Source: Streptomyces capillispiralis (GTDB taxonomy: Bacteria > Actinomycetota > Actinomycetes > Streptomycetales > Streptomycetaceae). From it: DNA of 64,000 nucleotides. Numbering within the stretch: the stretch's first letter is position 1; each line of letters begins with the position of its first letter. The notes beneath the pieces were generated by a model. It saw only the letters and a list, made by a program, of their open reading frames with translations, did not search any database and was not told where the DNA came from. Of this stretch, positions 32,585 through 41,327 are shown piece by piece. The DNA is taken from the NCBI RefSeq assembly GCF_007829875.1, contig NZ_VIWV01000001.1:4434501-4498500 (forward strand), read 5' to 3'. Position numbers and translations under genes: made by a program.

Positions 32585-32640
32585 CGGCCCGACCGCCCGC
32601 CTGACGGCCCGACCGCCCGCCTGACGGCCCGCCCGCCCGT
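32581..32640. repeat. 20-bp tandem repeat, three copies, across the MFS stop codon
   Basis: Units start at 32581, 32601 and 32621 (CTGACGGCCCGACCGCCCGC). The first two are identical and the third differs at two positions. Each contains a TGA that in unit 1 is the MFS stop codon. This looks like a recent slipped-strand expansion. Confidence 0.9.
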
Positions 32641-33109
32641 TCGCCGGCCGCACGGCACGTCCCCGGCGGACGCCCGTGATCGTCCCGCGCGTACGCTGCG
32701 CGCACGGGGCGCGGGGAAGGCGGGCGGCGGACCGGTCCGCACACGGCCGCCGCGCTGTGCGCGGGGCAGCTGCCCGCGGCCGGACTGCTGTGGTGGGTCG
32801 TCGCCGACAGCGGCGCCGACGACCACGGCGCCGGGCACGACGGAGCGTTCGGGCTGCTCTGCGCGGTCCTCTTCGCCCCGCTGGGGAGCGGGACGGCGTC
32901 CTCCTGCGCCTTGACGGCGGCTGCGGCCGGGAGACGGTGTGGACGATCGGCGGGACCGCCGGGGCTCCCGAGCTGTTCTTGCTGTTCGGCGACCCGGACG
33001 CCGGCGACCTGCGGATCCTGACCCGGGACCGGCGGGCCGTCGGGGCTCCGTGACGGCGCCGCGCCCGGCCGCCGTCACCGTCCGTGCCGGCCCCCTCCGG
33101 GGCCCCGTG
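32641..33109. other. Gene-poor stretch with a decayed frame and a small hairpin
   Basis: No intact gene is supported. Most of it is covered by the disrupted membrane-protein frame at 32700-33053. A 6-bp hairpin GGCCCC (33089-33094) / GGGGCC (33099-33104) precedes the monooxygenase stop. Confidence 0.5.
32700..33053 (+). pseudogene. Frameshifted remnant of a small membrane protein
   Basis: One frame reads HTAAALCAGQLPAAGLLWWV and onward into GLLCAVLFAPL, which looks like two membrane segments. It is then lost near 32890. A different frame continues ETVWTIGGTAGAPELFLLFG and ends at 33053. The change of sensible frame suggests an indel in a former gene; sequencing error is the alternative. I cannot name the family. 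Confidence 0.35.
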
Positions 33110-34309
33110 TCATCCCGGCAGCCGGGAGACTCCCGCCCCCGCGCGGGACACCGCCCGGGCGATCCGCTCCGCGTCGAGGGCGAGTTCGCGGAGGTTGCCG
33201 CTGATGGGGCTGGTGAAGCCGGTGAAGTAGAGGCCGGGGGCGTGGTCCGGGGTGCGGGCGCCGCGCACGACCGGTGAGCCGCGGTCGTCCAGGACACCGA
33301 GGCCGCCGACCAGGCCCTCCAGGCCACGGACGTAACCGGTGGCCGCGACGACCGCGTCGGGCGCGATGCGGTCGCCGTCGGCCAGGACGACCTCGCCCCC
33401 CTCGAAGCCCTCCACGGCGGCCACGACCTCCACCGCGCCCCGGCGCACGGCGTCGACGAGGCCGACGTCCTGCACCGGGATGGCGCCCTCCAGCACCCGG
33501 CTGTAGAGCCCGGAGCGGGGGAGCGGGAGGCCGTGGGCCGACAGGTCGGGCAGCGCGACCCTCGCCTGCACCCGGCACAGCCGGTCGACCAGGCCGACCG
33601 GAAGGCGGCGCACCAGGACGGCGGAGTACTGCGAGGGCCAGCCGGCGGTCGTGCGGCGCACGATGTGCGGCGGGGTGCGCACCGCCAGCCGCACCCGGGA
33701 GGCGCCCCCCTCCACCAGGTCCACGGCGATCTCGGCCCCGGTGTTGCCGACGCCCACGACGAGCACGTCCCGCCCCGCGAAGGGCCGGGCGTTGCGGTAG
33801 GCGGCGGCGTGCAGCAGCTCGCCGGTGTACGCGTCCCGGCCGGGCCAGTCGGGAAGGCGCGGCGTGTGGTTGTAGCCGGTGGCGACGACGACCGCGGCGC
33901 CGGTCAGTTCGCGGCCCCCGGTGGCGCGCAGCAGCCAGCCGGCGCCGTCGGGGGCGCGCTCGACCCGGGAGACCTCGACCCCGGTGACGATCTCCAGGCG
34001 GTGGTGCTCGGCGTACTTCTCCAGGTACCGGACCATGTCGTCCCGGGACGGCCACCGGCCGAACCGGCGCGGCATGGGCAGCCCCGGCAGGGCGGACAGC
34101 CGCCGGGTGGTGTGCAGGCGCAGCCGGTCGTAATGGCGCCGCCACGAGTCCCCCACACGGTCCGACCGTTCCAGGACCACGGCCCGGACCCCCCGCGCGC
34201 GCAGGGCGTGGGCGACGGCGAGTCCCCCTGGGCCGCCGCCGACGACGTAGACGGGGTGGTCCGCCGGGTGGGGCGCGGCGGACTGCGCGGAAGTGGGGGA
34301 GTCGGTCAT
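33110..34309 (-). CDS. FAD/NAD(P)-dependent flavin-containing monooxygenase-like oxidoreductase
   Basis: The 399-residue protein has an N-terminal FAD-binding Rossmann motif VVGGGPGGLAVAHAL (residues about 22-36). A second dinucleotide motif VVGVGNTGAEIAVDL (about 185) binds NADPH, and VVATGYNHTPRLPDWPG (about 143) is the linker typical of flavin monooxygenases. Substrates of the family are soft nucleophiles (amines, sulfides) or ketones; none can be inferred here. The ATG at 34309 is the natural start. It is divergent from a GNAT acetyltransferase. Confidence 0.88.
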   Translation of the reverse strand: MTDSPTSAQSAAPHPADHPVYVVGGGPGGLAVAHALRARGVRAVVLERSDRVGDSWRRHYDRLRLHTTRRLSALPGLPMPRRFGRWPSRDDMVRYLEKYAEHHRLEIVTGVEVSRVERAPDGAGWLLRATGGRELTGAAVVVATGYNHTPRLPDWPGRDAYTGELLHAAAYRNARPFAGRDVLVVGVGNTGAEIAVDLVEGGASRVRLAVRTPPHIVRRTTAGWPSQYSAVLVRRLPVGLVDRLCRVQARVALPDLSAHGLPLPRSGLYSRVLEGAIPVQDVGLVDAVRRGAVEVVAAVEGFEGGEVVLADGDRIAPDAVVAATGYVRGLEGLVGGLGVLDDRGSPVVRGARTPDHAPGLYFTGFTSPISGNLRELALDAERIARAVSRAGAGVSRLPG

Positions 34310-34411
34310 GAGCGCGAGCGTAATCCCGCACCTGGTTGATGGGTCTCGGTCAAGACCGGAATTGGTTGCGGATTGATCACGTGTGGAGGGATCCCGCGTT
34401 TGAATGTCCTC

Positions 34412-35065
34412 ATGTCCTCCTCACGCGAGCGCAGCCGGCCGCCCTCCCCACGCGAGGGCGGCCGGTCCCGCCCCCTGCCCGAACTCCGCGGTCACGGTCT
34501 GCACCTGCGTCCCTGGGACCCGGAGTCCCCGGCCGACGTGGAGGCGTGGCTGCGCGGCCTCGGCGACCCGGAGTTCCGCCGCTGGAACACTCCGTTCCGG
34601 TCGATCACGGACGCCGACAGCGCCCGGGAGTCCCTGCGCCGCGGCGCCGCGTGCGACACGGACGGCACGGGGGCGTCCTTCCGCGTCACCGACGCCGGCA
34701 GCGGTACGACGCTGGGGCACATCGGCGTCAACGAGATCCACCCGGTGCTGCGGCGCGGCTCGATCGGCTACTGGGTGCTCCCGGAGGCGCGCGGCCGGGG
34801 GGTCGCCACCAGGGCCCTGCTGCTCGCCGCCCACTGGGCCCTGACCGGGCGCGGCCTGCACCGGCTGGAGCTGAACCACGCGCTGGGGCACGGGGCGTCC
34901 TGCCGGGTCGCCACGCGGTGCGGGTTCCGCCCCGAGGGGACCCTGCGCGGGGCGATCTTCGAGGCCGGCCGCCTCGACGCCTTCCGCGACGCCCATCTGC
35001 ACGCCCGCCTCGCGACCGATCCGGAGCCCGGCCCCGACGCGCTCACGGCCACAGCAGCTCCCTGA
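34412..35065 (+). CDS. GNAT family N-acetyltransferase (RimJ/RimL-like)
   Basis: The 217-residue protein has an ordinary GNAT fold: HGLHLRPWDPESPADVEAWL at the start, IGVNEIHPVLRRGSIGYWVL in the middle, the acetyl-CoA-binding EARGRGVATRALLLAAHWAL, and the RimJ/RimL-like HRLELNHALGHGASCRVATRC. The ATG at 34412 is used; an in-frame ATG 13 codons upstream has no ribosome site. Its 3' end overlaps that of the converging PdxH-like gene by 23 bp. The substrate is unknown. Confidence 0.87.
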   Translation: MSSSRERSRPPSPREGGRSRPLPELRGHGLHLRPWDPESPADVEAWLRGLGDPEFRRWNTPFRSITDADSARESLRRGAACDTDGTGASFRVTDAGSGTTLGHIGVNEIHPVLRRGSIGYWVLPEARGRGVATRALLLAAHWALTGRGLHRLELNHALGHGASCRVATRCGFRPEGTLRGAIFEAGRLDAFRDAHLHARLATDPEPGPDALTATAAP

Positions 35066-35708
35066 CCCACCCCCGCTCCTCGCGGCGGTAGCGCAGCCGG
35101 ACGTGCCGCCGCCGGGCGTCGCCCTGGAAGAACTCCACCTCGTCCGGGAGCAGCCGGTACAAGGTCCACGACGGCACCGGGGCGTCCGGCTCCACCCGCG
35201 CCCGCTCCCATGCCTCCTCGGAGGCGCGGGCCAGTTCTTCCACCGAGCCGAGGACGGCGCTCTGTCCGCCGGTCAGCGCGGCGGCCAGCGCCCCGGTGGA
35301 GCGGGCCCGCAGATCCGCCCGCCCCTCCTCGGCCGGCGCGGCGCCGACGGGCCCGCGCACCCGCACCTGGCGGCCCAGCACCGGCCAGTAGAAGGACAGC
35401 GCGGCGTACGGGCGGCCGGCGAGCTGGTCCCCCTTGCGGCTGTGCGCGTGGGTCGCGAAGGACCAGCCGTCGGCGTCCGCGCCGTGCAGCATCACGATCC
35501 GCACGTCCGGCAGGCCCCCGGCGTCCGCGGTGGCCAGCGCCATGGTGTGCGGCTCGGGCTGCCCGGCCGCCACCGCCTCGGCGAACCACCGTGCGAACAG
35601 CGGCAGCGGTTCGGCGGGCGCCGCGTCCGGGTCGAACGGCGGCAGGTCGGTGACCGCCGGGTCCCACACCCGCAGGGACCTCAGCAGCTCGTGCAGATCG
35701 ACGTCCAT
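35043..35708 (-). CDS. Second PdxH-like FMN-binding oxidase
   Basis: The 221-residue protein follows the pyridoxamine phosphate oxidase pattern: LFARWFAEAVAAGQPEPHTM, DVRIVMLHGADADGWSFATH, SRKGDQLAGRPYAALSFYWP, and the C-terminal TLYRLLPDEVEFFQGDARRR. It is clearly paralogous to PdxH at 5860-6528 but diverges at several conserved positions (for example HVRLRYRR in place of the usual RLHDR). It may act on a different aminated or secondary metabolite, or on F420/FMN chemistry. The ATG at 35708 is used. It overlaps the GNAT gene tail-to-tail. Confidence 0.85.
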   Translation of the reverse strand: MDVDLHELLRSLRVWDPAVTDLPPFDPDAAPAEPLPLFARWFAEAVAAGQPEPHTMALATADAGGLPDVRIVMLHGADADGWSFATHAHSRKGDQLAGRPYAALSFYWPVLGRQVRVRGPVGAAPAEEGRADLRARSTGALAAALTGGQSAVLGSVEELARASEEAWERARVEPDAPVPSWTLYRLLPDEVEFFQGDARRRHVRLRYRREERGWVRELLWP

Positions 35709-35782
35709 GCCCCCGATTGTCGTGCGTCCGCCGCGCCCGGGCCGCCCCGGCCCGCCGCCGCGCGGCCCGCCGGCCGGGGCGG

Positions 35783-36406
35783 CTACAGCGTCGCCAGCCG
35801 CTGCACCAGCAGGAACGCGCCGATCCCGAGCATCGCGGCCCCCGAGGTCCGTACGACCGCGCGGGCCGCCGCCGGGCGGGCGCCGAGGACGGCGCGGGCG
35901 GCGAGGCCGACCGAGAGGTAGACGACGGCGCAGCACGCCATGTGCAGCAGCCCCAGGGCGACGGTCTGCGCCGGCACCGGCAGCCGCGCGCCGTCGCCCG
36001 TGACCAGGAACTGCGGCAGGACGGAGAGGTAGAGCAGCAGGCCCTTGGGGTTCAGGCCGCTGATCGCGGCCCCGCGCCGGAAGGCCCGGACGCCGCTCTC
36101 CGCGCCGGCGGTCCCGTCCGCGCCCGGGGTGCCGGGCCGGCGCAGCACGCTCCAGCCCAGCCACACCAGGTACCCGGCCCCCACCACGGTCAGCACGGTG
36201 AGCAGCACCGGCGAGCCGGCGACCAGGACCGCGAGCCCCGCCGCGGCCAGCGCCGTGTGCAGGGCGTAGCCGGTCACCAGGCCGCCGGCGGCGGCCACCG
36301 ACCGTCCGCGCAGCCCGGCCGAGATCGCGTACGCCCAGTCGGCACCCGGTACGCACACCAGCATCAGGTCGAGGGCGAGGAAGGAGAGGAGGGTCGCGGA
36401 GTCCAT
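35783..36406 (-). CDS. LysE/RhtB family amino acid exporter
   Basis: The 207-residue protein has six hydrophobic segments and the family marks LVCVPGADWAYAISAGLRGR and GLNPKGLLLYLSVLPQF. Members export basic or neutral amino acids or homoserine. The ATG at 36406 follows a run with little ribosome-site character. It is divergent from an Lrp/AsnC regulator with an 82-bp gap, the classic arrangement in which the Lrp protein activates the exporter on amino acid excess. Confidence 0.9.
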   Translation of the reverse strand: MDSATLLSFLALDLMLVCVPGADWAYAISAGLRGRSVAAAGGLVTGYALHTALAAAGLAVLVAGSPVLLTVLTVVGAGYLVWLGWSVLRRPGTPGADGTAGAESGVRAFRRGAAISGLNPKGLLLYLSVLPQFLVTGDGARLPVPAQTVALGLLHMACCAVVYLSVGLAARAVLGARPAAARAVVRTSGAAMLGIGAFLLVQRLATL

Positions 36407-36488
36407 GCCGGTGAGATTAGGCGGGAATGCCCCGAAAGTGTTCCCATAATTTCCCCGGTCAGGGGGATTTCGGGGGAGGATTTTCCCC

Positions 36489-36941
36489 ATGGACGACATG
36501 GACCGGAAGATTCTTGCCGAGCTCCAGCAGGACGGGCGGCTGACCGTGACCGAGCTGGCCGCGCGGGTGCGGCTCAGCGTCTCGCCCTGCCACCGGCGGC
36601 TGCGGGAACTGGAGCGGTCGGGGGCGATCAGCGGCTACCGGGCGGTGGTGGAGCCGGCCGCCGTGGGGCTGGGCTTCGAGGCGCTGGTGTTCGTCTCCAT
36701 GCGCCAGGAGGACCGGGAGACGGTCCTGGAGTTCGAGCGGGCGGTCGGCGAGGTGCGGGAGGTGCTGGAGGCGCAGCGGCTGTTCGGGGAACCGGACTAC
36801 CTGCTGCGGGTGGTCGCCGCCGACCTGGCCGCCTACCAGCGGCTCTACGACGAACGCCTGGCCACGCTGCCGGGTGTGCAGCGGCTGACGTCCACGCTGG
36901 TGATGAAGCACGTGGTGAAGGACCGCCCGCTGCCCGCGTAG
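36489..36941 (+). CDS. Lrp/AsnC family transcriptional regulator
   Basis: The 150-residue protein has an N-terminal winged HTH (MDRKILAELQQDGRLTVTEL, then VRLSVSPCHRRLRELERSG) and a C-terminal RAM ligand-binding domain (GLGFEALVFVSMRQEDRETV, then LFGEPDYLLRVVAADLAAYQ). It probably regulates the divergent LysE-type exporter. The 82-bp gap contains GGGAA and TTCCC half-sites 13 bp apart (near 36422-36444) that could form its operator. Transcription ends at a strong hairpin shared with the converging TetR gene. Confidence 0.92.
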   Translation: MDDMDRKILAELQQDGRLTVTELAARVRLSVSPCHRRLRELERSGAISGYRAVVEPAAVGLGFEALVFVSMRQEDRETVLEFERAVGEVREVLEAQRLFGEPDYLLRVVAADLAAYQRLYDERLATLPGVQRLTSTLVMKHVVKDRPLPA

Positions 36942-36968
36942 CGGAGCCGCGCGCCCCGCGCAACGCGA

Positions 36969-37002
36969 CGGGCGGCGGTCCACCGGGGTGGACCGCCGCC
37001 CG
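36969..37002. terminator. 14-bp bidirectional terminator
   Basis: Arms 36969-36982 and 36989-37002 are perfectly complementary over 14 bp with loop CCGGGG. It lies 28 bp after the Lrp stop and 49 bp before the converging TetR stop. Confidence 0.8.
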
Positions 37003-37050
37003 CATGACAGGACTTGGGTGGCCGCGAGAGGAGTGGGTGCCGCCGGGCGG

Positions 37051-37698
37051 CTACTTGGAGGGTTTTCTGCCGGTGACTCCCAGGTGCACCAACAGCGCCA
37101 GGCTGGGCTTGAGTTCCGCCTGCTTCACGCCCCAGGAGGAGACGGCCTTCTGGTGCGAGGCCACCGCCGCGAGCATCGCCACCAGCGAACCGGCGATCGC
37201 CGCCGGGTTCACGTCCTTGTCGACCCGCCCCTTGGACTGCAACTCGGTGACGGCGTCCGCCAGCGAGCTGTTCACCGAGCTGAGGATCTTCGTACGGAGT
37301 CTGGAGAAACGTTTATCGCCCTCGGCGGCGCCGAGATCCACCACGCGCAGGATGGCGTCGTTCTTCCGCCAGAACTCCAGGAAGCCGTCCACGACTTCCT
37401 GCGCCGTCTGCCAGCCCGCCTTGCCGGCCCAGGAGCGGCCCTCCATGAGCCCGGCCAACCCGGCGCCCTCGGCGGCCATTTGCTCCGCGATCTCCAGGAC
37501 GGCGCCCTCGACGTCCGGGAAGTACTGGTAGAAGGTCGCCGGGGAAGTCCCCGCGCGGCGGGCGACGTCGATGACTTTGACATCCCGGTAGGGGGACGAG
37601 CCGAGCATCTCGCTGAGGCAGTCGAGCAGCTTCTGCCGGGTCGCCTGCCCACGCCGGCCGGCCACGCGGCCGTCGACGGTACGCACTTGTCCTGTCAT
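37051..37698 (-). CDS. TetR family transcriptional regulator
   Basis: The 215-residue protein has a TetR HTH (QKLLDCLSEMLGSSPYRDVK, then ARRAGTSPATFYQYFPDVEGAV) and a helical C-terminal domain containing WRKNDAILRVVDLGAAEGDKRF. It is divergent from kbpA. A TetR gene in this position next to kbpA-afsK is familiar from S. coelicolor, but its targets are not known to me. The ATG at 37698 is preceded by GTCAGCTTACC-type sequence rather than a strong ribosome site on the coding strand. Confidence 0.9.
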   Translation of the reverse strand: MTGQVRTVDGRVAGRRGQATRQKLLDCLSEMLGSSPYRDVKVIDVARRAGTSPATFYQYFPDVEGAVLEIAEQMAAEGAGLAGLMEGRSWAGKAGWQTAQEVVDGFLEFWRKNDAILRVVDLGAAEGDKRFSRLRTKILSSVNSSLADAVTELQSKGRVDKDVNPAAIAGSLVAMLAAVASHQKAVSSWGVKQAELKPSLALLVHLGVTGRKPSK

Positions 37699-37820
37699 GC
37701 CGTCAGCTTACCGACGGGTGATCTGAGCGCTATTCGGCCGAGTGCAAATGGGGTGTGCGGGTTCCCGGAGGCTGGTGTGCCTGGTCTGCGGGGTGCGCGC
37801 GACGCGGCTACTTTGGCGGC

Positions 37821-38558
37821 ATGGCCGAAAACAGGGCATCGCAGTACAGCGCCCCGGAGTACCCGGAGGGCACCCCCTGCTGGGTGGACGCGCAGCTTCC
37901 GGACGTCGGGGCGGGCCGGCGGTTCTACGGTGAGCTCTTCGGCTGGACCTTCGAGGACCAGCCCCAGGGGACCGTCCGCGCGCTGCGGGACGGGGAACCC
38001 GTCGCCTCCCTCGCGCGCAAGACGGACGGCCGGCTGCCCACCGTGTGGACGGTGTCCTTCGCCACCCCGGACGCCGAGGCGCTGTGCCGCCGGATCCGCG
38101 CGGGCGGCGGGCAGGTCGTCTCGCCCCCGGCGCCCTTCGGCGACCTGGGCGTCACCGCGCTGGTCACCGACCCCGAGGGGGCCGTGTTCTCCCTCTGGCA
38201 GGCCGGGCGGACCCCCGGCTTCGGCCGCCGGCACGAGCCGGGCACCTTCGCCTGGGTGCAGCTCTACACGCGGGACACCGAGACGGCCAACACCTTCTAC
38301 GGCGGCCTCTTCCACGACGCCCTGTTCGGTCCGGACGCCGACCCGGACTTCGGCCGCGCACCGGTCGGGGAGGTCTTCGCCGCCGAGATGCCGCCGCACT
38401 TCCTGGTCCACTTCGCCGCCGAGGACCTCGGGGCCGGCCTGCGGGAGGTGACCCGGCTCGGCGGCCGGGTCCAGGTCCCGCCCTTCGAGACGTCCTACGG
38501 CACCGCGGCCGTGGTCACCGACAATCAGGGGGCGTCCTTCGCGCTGCTGCGCCGCTGA
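37821..38558 (+). CDS. kbpA: Double VOC/glyoxalase-fold protein, KbpA-like AfsK inhibitor
   Basis: The 245-residue protein consists of two vicinal-oxygen-chelate modules: residues about 15-130 (PCWVDAQLPDVGAGRRFYGE, then VTDPEGAVFSLWQ) and 145-245 (FAWVQLYTRDTETANTFYGG, then VVTDNQGASFALLRR). In S. coelicolor the gene just upstream of afsK encodes KbpA, a protein of this size that binds AfsK and inhibits its autophosphorylation. Identity here rests on position and length from memory. The fold itself also occurs in glyoxalases and resistance proteins. The ATG at 37821 follows GGCGGC. Confidence 0.78.
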   Translation: MAENRASQYSAPEYPEGTPCWVDAQLPDVGAGRRFYGELFGWTFEDQPQGTVRALRDGEPVASLARKTDGRLPTVWTVSFATPDAEALCRRIRAGGGQVVSPPAPFGDLGVTALVTDPEGAVFSLWQAGRTPGFGRRHEPGTFAWVQLYTRDTETANTFYGGLFHDALFGPDADPDFGRAPVGEVFAAEMPPHFLVHFAAEDLGAGLREVTRLGGRVQVPPFETSYGTAAVVTDNQGASFALLRR

Positions 38559-38767
38559 ACGGGCACGCCGGGCCGGCCACGGACCCACCCGGGCGCCCGT
38601 GGTGTCGTATGTAAACCTGGACACCCTATTTGTCGGCCGGTTCGCAACCGGGCGTCCGGACAGGAAGAATCGGGGTGCGTGCCGCCATGGCGGTGCGGTG
38701 GTGAGACGCTGCACTTCGGTCGCGTGCACAGGTGGTGGCGCGACTCGTACGGGGAGGTGGCAGGCAA

Positions 38768-41119
38768 GTGGTGGATCAGCTGACGCAGCACGATCCGCGG
38801 CGTATCGGGCCGTTCGAGGTGCTGGGACGGCTGGGAGCCGGCGGCATGGGGCTGGTCTATCTCGCGCGCTCGGCGTCCGGCCGGCGCGTGGCGATCAAGA
38901 CCGTCAGGACCGAACTGGCCGAGGACCAGCTGTTCCGCGTCCGCTTCACACGCGAGGTGGAGGCGGCGCGCGCGGTCTCCGGCTTCTACACGGCGGCCGT
39001 GGTGGACGCCGACCCGCGCGCCGCCGTGCCGTGGCTGGCCACCGCGTACGTGCCCGCGCCCTCCCTCGAGGAGATAGTGAACGAGTGCGGGCCGCTCCCG
39101 GCCCAGGCGGTGCGCTGGCTCGCGGCGGGGGTCGCGGAGGCGCTCCAGTCGATCCACGGTGCCGGGCTGGTCCACCGCGACCTGAAGCCCTCCAACGTCC
39201 TCGTCGTCGAGGACGGGCCCCGGGTGATCGACTTCGGCATCGCCTCGGGTGTGTCGAACACGCGGCTGACGATGACCAACGTCGCCGTCGGCACCCCCGC
39301 CTACATGTCGCCGGAGCAGGCCAAGGACTCCCGCAGCGTCACCGGCGCGAGCGACGTCTTCTCCCTGGGCTCGATGCTGGTCTTCGCCGCCACGGGGCAC
39401 CCGCCCTTCCACGGCGCCAACCCCGTCGAGACCGTCTTCATGCTGCTGCGCGAGGGCCCGGACCTCGACGGCCTCCCGGACGAGCTGCGCCCGCTGATCG
39501 AGGCGTGCATGCAGATGGAGGCCACGGCCCGGCCCAACCCGGCCGACCTCCAGGCACAGCTCGCCCCGCACCTGTTCGGCTCGGGCTCCGACGACAGCGG
39601 CACGGCCTCGGCCTGGCTGCCCGAGCGGGCGGTGAGCCTGATCGAGGCGCGCCGCGGCGGCCGTCCGGCGGCCAGGCCCGCGGGAGCCGGCCGCAGCGCC
39701 GGCGGCGCCCGCCCCCACGTGCCGCCGCCGCCCCGGCACGACCCCGTCGTCCCGCCCCCGCCGCCGTCGCCGCCCGCGCCCGTGGGCAGCCCCGACACCG
39801 GCCCGGTGCGGCTGGCGGGCGCGATGGTGCCCATCGGTCCCGGCCCGCGCGTCGCCGACACGCGCGCGGCCGCCGTCAAGGCACCCCCGGCGACCGCCGC
39901 CCTGGCCGCCACCTGGTCCAAGCCCCGCCCCGGCGTCAACGGCGCCGACCCGGCCGTACCGGCTCCGGCCGCGCCGCCGGAGCAGCCCGGCGGCTGGCGC
40001 CCGTGGCGCTTCCGCATGTCCAACGACGTCTGGGGCACCCCCTCCGTCGACGGCGACCTCGTCTACGTCACCTCCTTCGAGGTGCACGCCCTCGACGTCG
40101 CCACCGGCCGGCGCCGCTTCAAGACCCGGGACGTCGCCTGGTCGATGGCGGTCGCCGACGGCCGTATCCACGCCTCCGACGGGCCCACCCTGTTCGCCCT
40201 GGACGCGCGTGAGGGCGGCGACCTGTGGCGGCTTTCCACGGACGCCTGGGTGTACTCCCTCAAGGCCGAGCGCGGCACCGTCGTCACCGGCACGCGCGGC
40301 GGCGGCGTCCAGGGGTGGGAGGCGTCCACCGGGCAGAAGCTGTGGGAGGTCACCGGCTGCCAGACCGACTTCGAGTCCCCGGAGGCCGGCCCGGCCCTCC
40401 ACGACGGCACCGTCTACGTGTGGCAGGACGCCCGGCTGCGCGCCCTGGACGCCCGCACCGGCGACGAGCGCTGGTCGTACCCGATCGGCGACGCCGCCTC
40501 CTGCGGCGGTGTCCCGGTCCGCGTCACCCACGCCCCCGACGGCCACGCCTACGTCTGCGCCGGCACCCGCGTCCTCGCCCTGGACATCGCCGGCGGCCAT
40601 GTGCGCTGGCACTTCGAGGCCCCGGCGGTCTTCCTCGCCCCGCCGGCCTTCGTCCCCGGCCCGGCCGTCACCGGCGGCGGTGTCTACCTCGCCGACTACC
40701 TCGGCACGGTCTACGCCCTGGACGCCACCGACGGCCGCGACCGCTGGCGCATCGCCACCGAGGCCCGCTCCTCCGCCGAACCGGTCCTGGTCGCCGCCGG
40801 CCACGTCCACGTGGGCAGCGGCAAGGGCCTCTACACGCTGGACGCGGTCACCGGCACGCCCAAGTGGCGCTTCCAGTCCGGCGGCGACATCGTGGGCGCC
40901 CCCGCGGTCGCCGAGGGACGCATCCACTTCGGCTCCAGCGACCACCTGCTCTACACCCTGAAGGCGGACGACGGCCGCCTGCGCTGGAAGCTGGCGACCG
41001 GCGGCGAGATCACCGGTTCACCGGTGGTGCGGGACGGCGTGGTGTACGCGTGCAGCAAGGACCGCTGTGTGTACGCGCTGGACGCGGAGAAGGGGACGGG
41101 CACCGCACGCACCGCTTAG
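38768..41119 (+). CDS. afsK: Serine/threonine protein kinase AfsK with PQQ-type beta-propeller
   Basis: The 783-residue protein has a kinase domain (residues about 10-275) with the glycine loop LGRLGAGGMGLVYLA, catalytic Lys in VAIKTV, HRDLKPSN near 136, DFG near 154 and TPAYMSPEQ. A Pro-rich linker (about 300-400) precedes eight or so PQQ-like strands forming a beta-propeller (for example GDERWSYPIGDA, ALDATDGRDRWRIATEA). No membrane helix is seen, consistent with loosely membrane-associated AfsK. AfsK phosphorylates AfsR, which activates afsS and antibiotic synthesis. GTG at 38768 or 38771 follows GGAGG. It lies downstream of kbpA. Confidence 0.92.
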   Translation: MVDQLTQHDPRRIGPFEVLGRLGAGGMGLVYLARSASGRRVAIKTVRTELAEDQLFRVRFTREVEAARAVSGFYTAAVVDADPRAAVPWLATAYVPAPSLEEIVNECGPLPAQAVRWLAAGVAEALQSIHGAGLVHRDLKPSNVLVVEDGPRVIDFGIASGVSNTRLTMTNVAVGTPAYMSPEQAKDSRSVTGASDVFSLGSMLVFAATGHPPFHGANPVETVFMLLREGPDLDGLPDELRPLIEACMQMEATARPNPADLQAQLAPHLFGSGSDDSGTASAWLPERAVSLIEARRGGRPAARPAGAGRSAGGARPHVPPPPRHDPVVPPPPPSPPAPVGSPDTGPVRLAGAMVPIGPGPRVADTRAAAVKAPPATAALAATWSKPRPGVNGADPAVPAPAAPPEQPGGWRPWRFRMSNDVWGTPSVDGDLVYVTSFEVHALDVATGRRRFKTRDVAWSMAVADGRIHASDGPTLFALDAREGGDLWRLSTDAWVYSLKAERGTVVTGTRGGGVQGWEASTGQKLWEVTGCQTDFESPEAGPALHDGTVYVWQDARLRALDARTGDERWSYPIGDAASCGGVPVRVTHAPDGHAYVCAGTRVLALDIAGGHVRWHFEAPAVFLAPPAFVPGPAVTGGGVYLADYLGTVYALDATDGRDRWRIATEARSSAEPVLVAAGHVHVGSGKGLYTLDAVTGTPKWRFQSGGDIVGAPAVAEGRIHFGSSDHLLYTLKADDGRLRWKLATGGEITGSPVVRDGVVYACSKDRCVYALDAEKGTGTARTA

Positions 41120-41327
41120 TCAGGGCCTGTCGTTCGGATCATGCCGGCGGCGCGGGGCGCGCGCTGCGGGACGGCCGTCGTGCCGGTGCACGGAAGGGGT
41201 GCCGGACGGCGGCCGCCGCTGCGGGGAGCGGCCCGTTCGCCGCTCTCACCGCAGACGCTACGCCGGGTACGCGACGGTCGCCAGGCAGTGACATGCTCGT
41301 GACACGAAGATCGCTAGGCTGTCGGGC

